Assembly: GCA_900770635.1 (NCBI GenBank)
Contig: CAAGLB010000101.1
Coordinates: 62,001 to 126,000 of the forward strand
DNA length: 64,000 bases
Source of the DNA: an uncultured Alistipes sp.
GTDB taxonomy: Bacteria > Bacteroidota > Bacteroidia > Bacteroidales > Rikenellaceae
Direction of reading: 5' to 3'
Made by a program: the position numbers and the translations under genes. The notes under the pieces were generated by a model. It saw nothing but the letters and a program-made list of their open reading frames with translations. It had not been told where the DNA came from and made no database searches. Of the stretch, positions 51,248 to 59,364 are shown piece after piece (position 1 is the stretch's first letter; each line of letters begins with the position of its first letter).

Positions 51248-53713
51248 ATGAACGTATCATTCAACTGGTTAAAGCGCTACCTCAAGTGTGACTTGGAGGC
51301 TGAGCGTATTGCCGAAATACTCACCGAGCTCGGCTTGGAGGTCGAGGAGTTCGAGAAGATTGAGACCATCAAGGGCGGCTTGAAGGGCGTTGTTGTTGGC
51401 GAGGTGCTCACATGCGAGGATCACCCCGACTCTGACCACCTACACATCACCACCGTAGATGTTGGTGCCGAGGCACCACTTCAGATTGTCTGTGGCGCTG
51501 CCAACTGCCGCAAGGGCCTCAAAGTTATGTGTGCCACCGTAGGCGCTGTGCTCTACCCTATCGACTCTGACGAGGAGTTCAAGATTAAGCGTAGCAAGAT
51601 TCGAGGTGTCGAGTCGCTCGGTATGCTCTGTGCCGAGGACGAGCTTGGCATCGGCCGCAACCACGAGGGCATCATGGAGCTCCCAGCAGAGGCCGTTGTG
51701 GGCACACCTGCCAAGGAGTATCTTAACATTGCTGATGACTACCTCATCGGCATCGGCCTTACGCCTAACCGTGTAGATGCAGCATCGCACATCGGCGTTG
51801 CTCGTGACTTGGCAGCCTACCTCAAGAGCCGTGGCGAGAAAGTGGAGTTCACCTTGCCATCAGTTGATGGTTTCAAGGTTGACGATACATCACGCACTAT
51901 CGAGGTGGAGGTTGTTAACTCGGAGGCAGCACCACGCTATGCAGGTATCACCGTTAGCGGCTGTAAGATTGCTCCATCACCCGAGTGGATGCAGAACGAG
52001 TTGCGTGCTGCGGGCATCAACCCTAAGAACAACCTCGTAGATATCACAAACTACGTTTTGTTCGAGCTTGGTCAGCCTTTGCACGCATTCGATGCCGATA
52101 AGATTGAGGGTGGCAAGGTTGTCGTTCGCTCGGCTGTTGAGGGCGAGAAGTTCGTTACGTTGGACGGCGTGGAGCGCACACTCACCGCTAACGACCTTAT
52201 GATCTGCTCCGCTGAGCGCCCTATGTGTATCGCTGGCGTATATGGCGGTCAGGACTCAGGCATCTCGGACGAGACCGTAAACGTATTTATCGAGAGCGCC
52301 TACTTCCACCCTGTGTGGGTGCGTAAGACCGCTAAGCGCTTTGGTCTAAATACCGACGCTTCGTTCCGCTTCGAGCGAGGCATCGACCCAAATATCCAGG
52401 TGTACGCCCTTAAGCGTGCTGCTATGCTCATGCAGGAGTTGGCAGGTGGTCGCATCACATCTGAGATCATAGACATCAACCCTACCCCTGCCGAGCACTT
52501 CGAGTTTGAGTTCTCGTTGGAGCGTGCTCGCAAGCTCATCGGCAAGGATATTCCTGAGCATACTTTCATGACAATCCTCGAAAGTTTGGACGTCGAGGTG
52601 CGTGGTCGTGAGGGCGAGGTGTTGAAGGTTGCTGTGCCACCATACCGTGTAGATGTTCAGCGTGAGGCCGACCTTATCGAGGATGTATTGCGTGTATATG
52701 GCTACAACAACATCGAGATCTCTGACCATGTAAACTCTACATTGTCGTACGCTCCAAAGCCAGATAAAGCACGCCTTCAGAATGTAGCCTCTGACTACCT
52801 AACAGCGAATGGCTACACTGAGATTATGTCTAACTCGCTCACAAAGTCATCATACTACGAAGGCTCAACAGCGTACCCTGTGGAGCGCTGCGTGAAGATT
52901 ATGAACCCACTCTCGCAGGATCTCAACGTCATGCGTCAGACCCTGATGTTCAACGCCTTGGAGGCTGTCGAGCTCAACGTAAACCGCCGCAACGCTAACC
53001 TCAAGCTATACGAGGTGGGTAACTGCTACGCCTTTGCAGAGGAGAAGGCATCGGAGGAGAATGCCCTCGCAAAGTACGAGGAGAGCTACCGCATAGCCAT
53101 CACCGTTACAGGTCTTCAGTCGCAGCTGTCGTGGAACTCTAAGGCTGAGACCTCATCATTCTTTACCCTTCGTGGCATGGTTGAGCGCCTACTAAAGCGC
53201 TTCAGCATCGACCTCTACCAGTTGCAGTGCGAGTCACTCGATTGCGACCTCTATGCCGACGCTATCGTCTTTAAGCAGGGCCCTAAGGAGGTGTTGCGCA
53301 TGGGCGTTGTGTCGCCTATCGTGCGCAAGAAGTTCGACATCAAGCAGGAGGTATACTTCGCCGAGATCGACTTCGACCAGCTTATCAAGATGACTAAGAA
53401 GTCAAAGGTTCAGTTCAAGGAGCTCTCTAAGTTCCCAGAGGTTAAGCGTGACTTGGCTCTGTTGGTTGATAAGGGCGTGACGTTCTCACAGCTCCGCTCT
53501 ATCGCCTTTGCCACCGAGAAGAAGTTGCTTAAGTCGGTATCCTTGTTCGACGTCTACGAGGGCGACAAACTACCTGAGGGCAAGAAGTCATACGCCTTGA
53601 GCTTCATCTTGGAGGATAAGGCCCAGACCTTGACCGACAAGCAGATCGAGCGCACCATGTCTAACATCCAGACCCAGTTGGAGCAGAAGACCGGCGCCGA
53701 AATCCGCAAGTAA
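51248..53713 (+). CDS. pheT: Phenylalanyl-tRNA synthetase beta subunit
   Basis: PheT with PheS forms the heterotetramer that charges tRNA(Phe). The order is the usual one: N-terminal strand, EMAP-like tRNA-binding domain (about 40-155), B3/B4 editing domain (about 205-380), B5 domain (about 405-475), catalytic-like core, and the FDX-ACB anticodon-binding domain at about 725-820 (KFPEVKRDLALLVD). Length 821 is normal. pheS is not adjacent, as in many Bacteroidetes. A strong terminator follows. Confidence 0.97.
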   Translation: MNVSFNWLKRYLKCDLEAERIAEILTELGLEVEEFEKIETIKGGLKGVVVGEVLTCEDHPDSDHLHITTVDVGAEAPLQIVCGAANCRKGLKVMCATVGAVLYPIDSDEEFKIKRSKIRGVESLGMLCAEDELGIGRNHEGIMELPAEAVVGTPAKEYLNIADDYLIGIGLTPNRVDAASHIGVARDLAAYLKSRGEKVEFTLPSVDGFKVDDTSRTIEVEVVNSEAAPRYAGITVSGCKIAPSPEWMQNELRAAGINPKNNLVDITNYVLFELGQPLHAFDADKIEGGKVVVRSAVEGEKFVTLDGVERTLTANDLMICSAERPMCIAGVYGGQDSGISDETVNVFIESAYFHPVWVRKTAKRFGLNTDASFRFERGIDPNIQVYALKRAAMLMQELAGGRITSEIIDINPTPAEHFEFEFSLERARKLIGKDIPEHTFMTILESLDVEVRGREGEVLKVAVPPYRVDVQREADLIEDVLRVYGYNNIEISDHVNSTLSYAPKPDKARLQNVASDYLTANGYTEIMSNSLTKSSYYEGSTAYPVERCVKIMNPLSQDLNVMRQTLMFNALEAVELNVNRRNANLKLYEVGNCYAFAEEKASEENALAKYEESYRIAITVTGLQSQLSWNSKAETSSFFTLRGMVERLLKRFSIDLYQLQCESLDCDLYADAIVFKQGPKEVLRMGVVSPIVRKKFDIKQEVYFAEIDFDQLIKMTKKSKVQFKELSKFPEVKRDLALLVDKGVTFSQLRSIAFATEKKLLKSVSLFDVYEGDKLPEGKKSYALSFILEDKAQTLTDKQIERTMSNIQTQLEQKTGAEIRK

Positions 53714-53742
53714 TCAAGCACTACATTGCTTTGCAATAACTA

Positions 53743-53778
53743 AAACTCCGTATGGACAAACCCATACGGAGTTTTTTT
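53743..53778 (+). terminator. pheT terminator
   Basis: A perfect 13-bp stem AAACTCCGTATGG/CCATACGGAGTTT with a 6-base loop and a run of T. Confidence 0.95.
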
Positions 53779-53804
53779 GCACTCCCACCTCGTTGTCATG
53801 TTGA

Positions 53805-54110
53805 GCGAAAGCACACCTAACTTTAAGTGACAACTGAAAAGTTAAAACTGAAAGGGGAAAAGTAAGGTGTCTGCGACGCATGTTTACAAAGTGAAAGGTT
53901 AAAACTGAAAGGGGAAAAGTAAGGTGTCTGCGACGCATGTTTACAAAGTGAAAAGTTAAAACTGAAAAGTGAAAAGTAAGGTGTCTGCGACGTATGTTTA
54001 TATAATTCGTGCGAAGCACACCACACTTTTCAGTTGTCACCTCTCACTTTTCACTTCGTGCGAAGCACACTTCACCTTTCACTTTTCACCTTTAACCTTT
54101 CACCTCGTCT
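53805..54110. repeat. Family 4 tandem repeat between pheT and htpG
   Basis: Three tandem units with a 57-bp period contain GTTAAAACTGAAA and AAGTAAGGTGTCTGCGACG. They are followed by TTCGTGCGAAGCACACCAC and inverted TTTTCACTTCGTGCGAAG segments. The first two units are nearly identical over the full period. Confidence 0.87.
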
Positions 54111-54119
54111 GTCACTCCG

Positions 54120-54162
54120 TCTGCCAAAATGGCAGAGATGCAGGCTTGGCACACCATTTGTC
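54120..54162 (+). promoter_or_regulatory. Candidate sigma-54 promoter and palindrome for htpG
   Basis: A perfect 7-bp-arm palindrome TCTGCCAAAATGGCAGA (54120-54136) is followed by TTGGCACACCATTTGTC (54146-54162). The latter has GG and GT ten bases apart, one base off the sigma-54 -24/-12 pattern (GG, 10 bases, GC). The start point would be near 54173, 35 bases before the ATG. No TAnnTTTG box is present in this spacer. Confidence 0.5.
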
Positions 54163-54207
54163 GTAGGCATACGAAAGCAGATAATAATTAACTAAAACAA
54201 AATAGAT

Positions 54208-56265
54208 ATGGCAAATGGCAAAATTGGGGTGACAACAGAAAACATCTTCCCCGTAATCAAGAAGTTCCTTTACTCCGACCACGAGATTTTCTTGCGTGAG
54301 TTGGTATCTAACGCTGTGGACGCTACGCAGAAGCTAAAGACGCTATCGGCAAAGGGCGAGGCGCAGGGCGAGCTTGGCGACCTAACAATACATGTAGACG
54401 TAGACAGCGAGGCTAAGACACTCACAATCACCGACCGAGGTGTCGGCATGTCGATGGAGGAGGTTGACCGCTACATCAACCAGATTGCCTTCTCGGGTGC
54501 CGAGGAGTTTATGGCTAAGTACAAGGATCAGGCGATCATCGGCCACTTCGGCCTTGGCTTCTACTCATCGTTCATGGTGGCTGACAAGGTGGAGATATTC
54601 TCGCAGTCGTATCGTGCCGACGAAAAGAGTGTACACTGGTCGTGCAACGGCTCGCCAGAGTTCGAGATGGAGGAGCTCAATGAGAAGTTAGAGCGTGGCA
54701 CACGTATCGTGTTGCACCTTTCGGAGGAGTGCGTGGAGTATGCTCAGCGCACAGAGATTGAGGCGTTGCTAAGAAAGTATTGCCGCTTCCTACCCGTAGC
54801 TATCGCATGCGGCAAGAAGCAGGAGTGGCGTGACGGCAAGTATCACGACACCGATGAGGATAACATCATCAACGACACAACACCACTCTGGACACGCAAG
54901 CCCGCCGACATCACCGAGGAGGAGTACAAAGAGTTCTACGCAAGCCTCTACCCTGCGTCTGAGGAGCCTCTGTTCTATATTCACCTCAACATCGACTATC
55001 CGTTCAACCTAACGGGTATTCTCTACTTCCCTAAGCTACGCAACAACTTCGAGATTCAGAAGAACCGCATTCAGCTATACTCGAACCAGGTGTTCGTCAC
55101 CGACGAGGTGCGTGGCATAGTGCCCGAGTATTTGACGCTGCTACATGGCGTTATCGACTCGCCCGACATTCCGCTCAACGTGTCACGCAGCTACCTTCAG
55201 AGCGACGCCAACGTGAAGAAGATCTCGGGATACATCACCCGCAAGGTGGCAGACCGCCTTCAGGAGCTCTTCAACACCATGCGTCCCGACTTCGAGAGCA
55301 AGTGGGACGACCTCAAGATATTCATTCAGTATGGCATGCTTACCGACGAGAAGTTTGCCGAGAAGGCGGCCAACTTCATGCTTTGGAAGTCTATCGAGGA
55401 TAAGTACTACACTCCTGCGGAGTATATCGAGAAGATCAAGGAGCAGCAGACCGACAAGGATGGCTTCACCATCGTGTTGTATGTCGACGACGCTGTGGGC
55501 AAGGACGCCTTTGTGGAGGCTGCCAAGAGCCGTGGCTACGACATTCTTGAGCTTAACGGCCAGCTCGACAGCCACTATATCCAGTACTACGAGTCGAAGA
55601 ACGAGAAGGTGCGCTTCGTGCGTGTCGACTCCGACGTTGTCGACAACCTTATCCGCAAGGCCGAGAAGCAGGCTATGTCGCTAAGCACTGAGCAGCAGGA
55701 TATCATGCGCCCTGTGTTCGAGAGTCAGATGCCTCACGACGAGAAGATTCAGTACCATGTGGCGTTCGAGGCTATGTCGGAGGATGCTGCCCCTGTTGTC
55801 ATCACTCAGAACGAGTTTATGCGCCGCATGAAGGAGATGGCCGCAACATCGGGTGGCGAGATGAGCCGCTTTTATGCCGAGATGCCCGACAACTTCACCA
55901 TAAGCGTCAACGGCAACCACCCTATCGTCATCGACATTTTAGGTGAGGTGGAGCGTGAGTATGGCGACAAGCTACGCACCATTGGCAAGAAGATTGCAGC
56001 AGCCGAGCAGGAGGAGAGCCGCTTCGAGGAGGTGATAAAGGATAAGAAGGAGGAGGAGCTTAGCACCGAGGAGCGAGAGATGCGCACAACACTCTCTCAG
56101 CGCATCGTCGAGCTACGCCAGGAGCGCACCTCACGCCTCGAGGAGATTGGCCGAGCAAACCGCAAGGTGCGTCAGATTATCGACCTTGCACTCCTATCAA
56201 ATGGATTGCTCAAAGGCAAGAACCTCACCGACTTTATTCAGCGAAGCATATCGCTCATCGAGTAG
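54208..56265 (+). CDS. htpG: Molecular chaperone HtpG (Hsp90)
   Basis: HtpG is the bacterial Hsp90, an ATP-driven dimeric chaperone. The GHKL nucleotide site is intact: the helix with ELVSNAVDA, DRGVGMS and GHFGLGFYSSFMV. Middle-domain catalytic-loop and C-terminal dimerisation regions follow. At 685 residues it is longer than E. coli HtpG (624), mainly through a charged C-terminal extension (about 590-660, EEESRFEEVIKDKKEEELS). No MEEVD tail is present, as expected. The upstream region suggests stress regulation rather than a housekeeping promoter. Confidence 0.97.
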   Translation: MANGKIGVTTENIFPVIKKFLYSDHEIFLRELVSNAVDATQKLKTLSAKGEAQGELGDLTIHVDVDSEAKTLTITDRGVGMSMEEVDRYINQIAFSGAEEFMAKYKDQAIIGHFGLGFYSSFMVADKVEIFSQSYRADEKSVHWSCNGSPEFEMEELNEKLERGTRIVLHLSEECVEYAQRTEIEALLRKYCRFLPVAIACGKKQEWRDGKYHDTDEDNIINDTTPLWTRKPADITEEEYKEFYASLYPASEEPLFYIHLNIDYPFNLTGILYFPKLRNNFEIQKNRIQLYSNQVFVTDEVRGIVPEYLTLLHGVIDSPDIPLNVSRSYLQSDANVKKISGYITRKVADRLQELFNTMRPDFESKWDDLKIFIQYGMLTDEKFAEKAANFMLWKSIEDKYYTPAEYIEKIKEQQTDKDGFTIVLYVDDAVGKDAFVEAAKSRGYDILELNGQLDSHYIQYYESKNEKVRFVRVDSDVVDNLIRKAEKQAMSLSTEQQDIMRPVFESQMPHDEKIQYHVAFEAMSEDAAPVVITQNEFMRRMKEMAATSGGEMSRFYAEMPDNFTISVNGNHPIVIDILGEVEREYGDKLRTIGKKIAAAEQEESRFEEVIKDKKEEELSTEEREMRTTLSQRIVELRQERTSRLEEIGRANRKVRQIIDLALLSNGLLKGKNLTDFIQRSISLIE

Positions 56266-56285
56266 AGTCGTCCATATATACGACG

Positions 56286-56316
56286 AGAGCCTGGCAACAA
56301 AGCCAGGCTCTATTTT
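56286..56316. terminator. htpG terminator
   Basis: Ten-bp stem AGAGCCTGGC/GCCAGGCTCT with a 6-base loop, followed by TATTTT on the plus strand. The convergent CapA gene ends at its edge. Confidence 0.88.
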
Positions 56317-57532
56317 ACTGTCTAACGCCTAACTCGCCATCGTTGGAAATCACGAGCTTCGACTCGGGGAAGTCGCTACGGCTGAGGTTTTGAAGCTCAC
56401 GTATTACCGTGCCCGTAGCATCTATCTTGGGCCCTACGCCATAGTATTGTATGGCAGGAATAATCCTTCCGCCACGAAACTCACCATCTGCGGTAAGCTC
56501 CACAACAAGCACGGGGGCATAGCCGCATCTGCCATTTAGCTTCATGCCAACAGGGGTGCAGAAGTTGCCCAACGAGTAGGCAATAAGCTTACCCTTGTAC
56601 AGCTCCATGCCTCGCACCACGTGGGGTCCATGACCATAGACAAGGTCGGCACCAGCATCGATGCATCTATGTGCAAAGGCGTAAACATTTCCTCGGCTAT
56701 AGCCTATAAACATCTCGTTTTTGCGGGTCACGCGATAAGACGTAGCACCCTCAGCACCACCATGTATCGAGACTATCACGATGTCGCATTTAAGCTCATC
56801 TCGCAGCCTCTTAACAATCCTCTCGCCAAGAGCTAAGTCGTGGAGGTTGCACATCAGCTTATTTGGGGCAAAGGCACAGATGCCATAGCGAATGCCATCA
56901 CGCTCAACGATGGCATAGTCGCACATATTCTGCACGCCAGCATAGGCGATGCCCGCACTTTTTAGCGTCTGCATAGTAGAGTTGATAGCCTGAACGCCGA
57001 AGTCGAGGGTGTGGTTATTTGCCATCGATAGAAAGTCGAAGCCTGCATCCACGAACCTTTGGGCATAGCGCTGAGGCATGCGGAACATATGCGCATTCTC
57101 CGAATCGGAGCCATAGCGTGGCACACCGCCCTTGTCGAGCAGCACGCCCTCGAGATTACCTAAGGCAAGGTCGGCACCTACAAGATACTCTCTGACATCG
57201 TCGAAGAGGTTACGGCCGTCATTCTTCGTAAGCATTGGCGAAGGATAATTCACGCCAAGCATCATGTCGCCAACACAGGCGAGGCGAAGCACCCTCTCAG
57301 GGGGCACTTGTGCCAGAGCAGTCAACGAATCGTTGATAGCCCTACGGCGCTCAACCGCTAATCTCTGCTGCTTGTCAAACTCAACAAGGCGAGCAAATAG
57401 ATCATCAGAAACGACAACACTATCTTGCGCATTATCACCATGATAAGCAACCCTATCAGCACCCATGAGTGGTGATATGATGGCGCTGACAACAAGAAAC
57501 AACGTGGCAATAAAGAATTTCTTTCGTCGCAT
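56315..57532 (-). CDS. CapA family protein (poly-gamma-glutamate synthesis type)
   Basis: An N-terminal signal or anchor helix (about 5-24) is followed by the metallophosphatase-like CapA domain with GDMMLG, a NLEGVLLDKG segment, ANNHTLDFG, VIVSIHGGAEG and GHGPHVVRGMELYKGKLIAYSLGN (family blocks; quoted in part). In Bacillus, CapA takes part in poly-gamma-glutamate export. In Gram-negative gut bacteria members of this family are often annotated without a known role. No capB or capC genes are near. Length 405. Confidence 0.83.
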   Translation of the reverse strand: MRRKKFFIATLFLVVSAIISPLMGADRVAYHGDNAQDSVVVSDDLFARLVEFDKQQRLAVERRRAINDSLTALAQVPPERVLRLACVGDMMLGVNYPSPMLTKNDGRNLFDDVREYLVGADLALGNLEGVLLDKGGVPRYGSDSENAHMFRMPQRYAQRFVDAGFDFLSMANNHTLDFGVQAINSTMQTLKSAGIAYAGVQNMCDYAIVERDGIRYGICAFAPNKLMCNLHDLALGERIVKRLRDELKCDIVIVSIHGGAEGATSYRVTRKNEMFIGYSRGNVYAFAHRCIDAGADLVYGHGPHVVRGMELYKGKLIAYSLGNFCTPVGMKLNGRCGYAPVLVVELTADGEFRGGRIIPAIQYYGVGPKIDATGTVIRELQNLSRSDFPESKLVISNDGELGVRQ

Positions 57533-57573
57533 GGGTTAGTCGTTTAGTTTTTTTTTGGGGGGGGAGGCTTCGA

Positions 57574-57975
57574 CTACATACGCTCGAGAACCTCCATGAG
57601 CCACTGAGGAACACGTTGTGGTCGGCGTGTTTGGCTATCGATAAATCCGAGTGTCGTAGTGCCCGAGGCTATATCTCGGCCATCCTCGCCACGTATCTCA
57701 TACCTAAATGTCATGCGGGCCATAGGCATCTCGTCGACAAAAACTCTTACCGATATAAGCTCGTCGTAGTAGGCTGGCATGCGATACTTGACCGCAACAT
57801 CCACTATGGGCATCATCACACCACGACGCTCCATCTCGGCATAGCTGAGGCCCGCAGCACGTAGCCACTCGGTGCGTGCGGCCTCGAAAAACTTGATATA
57901 GTTGGAGTGGTGGACAATACCCATCTGGTCGGTATGGTGGTACTCCACACGCAACTTATGCTCAAAACTCATCAT
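57574..57975 (-). CDS. Acyl-CoA thioesterase, YbgC/4HBT type
   Basis: A hotdog-fold protein of 133 residues with the YHHTDQMGIVHHSNYIKFFE motif that holds the catalytic D16 of the 4-hydroxybenzoyl-CoA thioesterase group. It would hydrolyse short or medium acyl-CoA. It follows ribF by 4 bp in the leftward rex-ribF transcript. The C-terminus ends normally just before a run of eight G at 57556-57563. Confidence 0.87.
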   Translation of the reverse strand: MMSFEHKLRVEYHHTDQMGIVHHSNYIKFFEAARTEWLRAAGLSYAEMERRGVMMPIVDVAVKYRMPAYYDELISVRVFVDEMPMARMTFRYEIRGEDGRDIASGTTTLGFIDSQTRRPQRVPQWLMEVLERM

Positions 57976-57979
57976 AGCA

Positions 57980-58720
57980 CTAAAACTCTAAAATAATATC
58001 TCCGTCGAGGGCCTCATCCACAAATATCTGACCACCCTCAATATTCGCTACACACTCTTTTCCACCCACAACCCTCACACGATACTCGCCATCGGAGGGC
58101 AGCAGCTTATGCTCATCATCGACACTCAGCACGCCGCCACGAGCCTTGCCCATGACCACATATCTGTGGCCCAGCAACTCGCAAGCATGCTCCACACACC
58201 CACTCTCGAAGAGGTTACGCACAACCGTAGAGCTTGTCTTATCGCCCGCACAGGTGAACTGCTCGACACGTTCGAGCTCGAAGTCCAGCTCCTCGGCAAG
58301 CGGCACAAGCGACTCGTAGCTTCCCTCGTTGCCACGTCCCAGGCGGTGGTTATAGCCAACGACCATGCCTCGCATGCCCAACTTAGCAACAAGGCTACCT
58401 CGCACAAACTCGTCGAACGACTGCTGGCGGAAACCTTCGTCGAAGTGGGCAACGACAAAGACGTCGACACCCATGCGCTCCAACAAGAGTGCTCGCTCCT
58501 CGATGGTTGTCAACAGGCGCATACCCTCGCTTCGTCCCATAGCAATGCGTGGATGGGGATCGAAGCTAACGACAACGCTCACACCACCGAGCCTATGGGC
58601 CATAGTCCTAACACGCTCGATAAGCTCACGATGGCCACGATGCACACCATCGAACGATCCTACACTGACTACCGCAGGTCGCCCAAGAGAGATATTATCG
58701 AAGCCGTAGAATATCTGCAT
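57980..58720 (-). CDS. ribF: FAD synthetase (RibF-like) with reduced kinase domain
   Basis: The N-terminal nucleotidyltransferase domain has GSFDGVHRGH (21-30) and the downstream SGCVEHACELLGHRY element, so FMN adenylylation to FAD is expected. Full RibF proteins have about 310 residues with a riboflavin kinase barrel containing a G-x-P-T-A-N motif. Here the protein stops at 246 residues, and only about 60 residues remain after the nucleotidyltransferase domain, without that motif. Riboflavin kinase activity is therefore doubtful. The start at 58720 is preferred to 58762, which would lie inside rex. Confidence 0.85.
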   Translation of the reverse strand: MQIFYGFDNISLGRPAVVSVGSFDGVHRGHRELIERVRTMAHRLGGVSVVVSFDPHPRIAMGRSEGMRLLTTIEERALLLERMGVDVFVVAHFDEGFRQQSFDEFVRGSLVAKLGMRGMVVGYNHRLGRGNEGSYESLVPLAEELDFELERVEQFTCAGDKTSSTVVRNLFESGCVEHACELLGHRYVVMGKARGGVLSVDDEHKLLPSDGEYRVRVVGGKECVANIEGGQIFVDEALDGDIILEF

Positions 58721-58721
58721 A

Positions 58722-59363
58722 CTAATTGTCGGTAACCTTAACAAAGTAGGCCACCTTCTCAAGAAGTGTTGTTATATCGTAGTTCTCCACAACAATGCCT
58801 TGTGGGAAGTTCAGAGGTGCCGACGTGAAGTTGAGCACACCCTTGATTCCCGCATTGATGATAGGCAGCACGAGTGTTGAGGCCACAGACGTGGGCGACG
58901 ACACGATGACGATGCTTATGTCGAGCTCAGCAACACGCTCCTCGAACTCGTCGATATGGTAGCAAGGAACATTGTCGACGAGCTGTCCCACCTTCCTCTC
59001 GTCGACATCGAAAGCCGCTGTGATGCGTAGCTTGAGGCCCTTGTCGTTGAAATACTTGGTAACAGCCTGGCCGAGGTGGCCCATGCCTATGATAGCCACA
59101 CTCATAGGCTGCTCACTATATAAGATGCCATCGATGAAGTCGATGAGCACCTTCACATCGTAGCCCTTCTTGGTGTCGCTCGAGAAGCCTATCAACATAA
59201 GGTCACGGCGCACCTGAACAGCCGTAATGCCATGCATGCCTGCCAGCACATGCGAGAAGACATGAGTGATGCCACTTGCGTGACACTTGATGAGCGTGCG
59301 ACGATACTCGCTCAGTCGCTCGATAGTCTTCTCGGGGATGGGCGACGATAGGTTGTTTGCCAT
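58722..59363 (-). CDS. rex: Redox-sensing transcriptional repressor Rex
   Basis: Rex senses the NADH/NAD+ ratio and represses fermentation and respiration genes. An N-terminal winged helix (about 10-75, with ITAVQVRRDLMLIG as recognition region) precedes the Rossmann NADH-binding domain with GMGHLG at 93-98. Length 213 is normal. It lies 1 bp before ribF, so Rex and flavin-cofactor synthesis are cotranscribed. It starts 1 bp after the LysM/PBP gene. Confidence 0.95.
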   Translation of the reverse strand: MANNLSSPIPEKTIERLSEYRRTLIKCHASGITHVFSHVLAGMHGITAVQVRRDLMLIGFSSDTKKGYDVKVLIDFIDGILYSEQPMSVAIIGMGHLGQAVTKYFNDKGLKLRITAAFDVDERKVGQLVDNVPCYHIDEFEERVAELDISIVIVSSPTSVASTLVLPIINAGIKGVLNFTSAPLNFPQGIVVENYDITTLLEKVAYFVKVTDN

Positions 59364-59364
59364 A

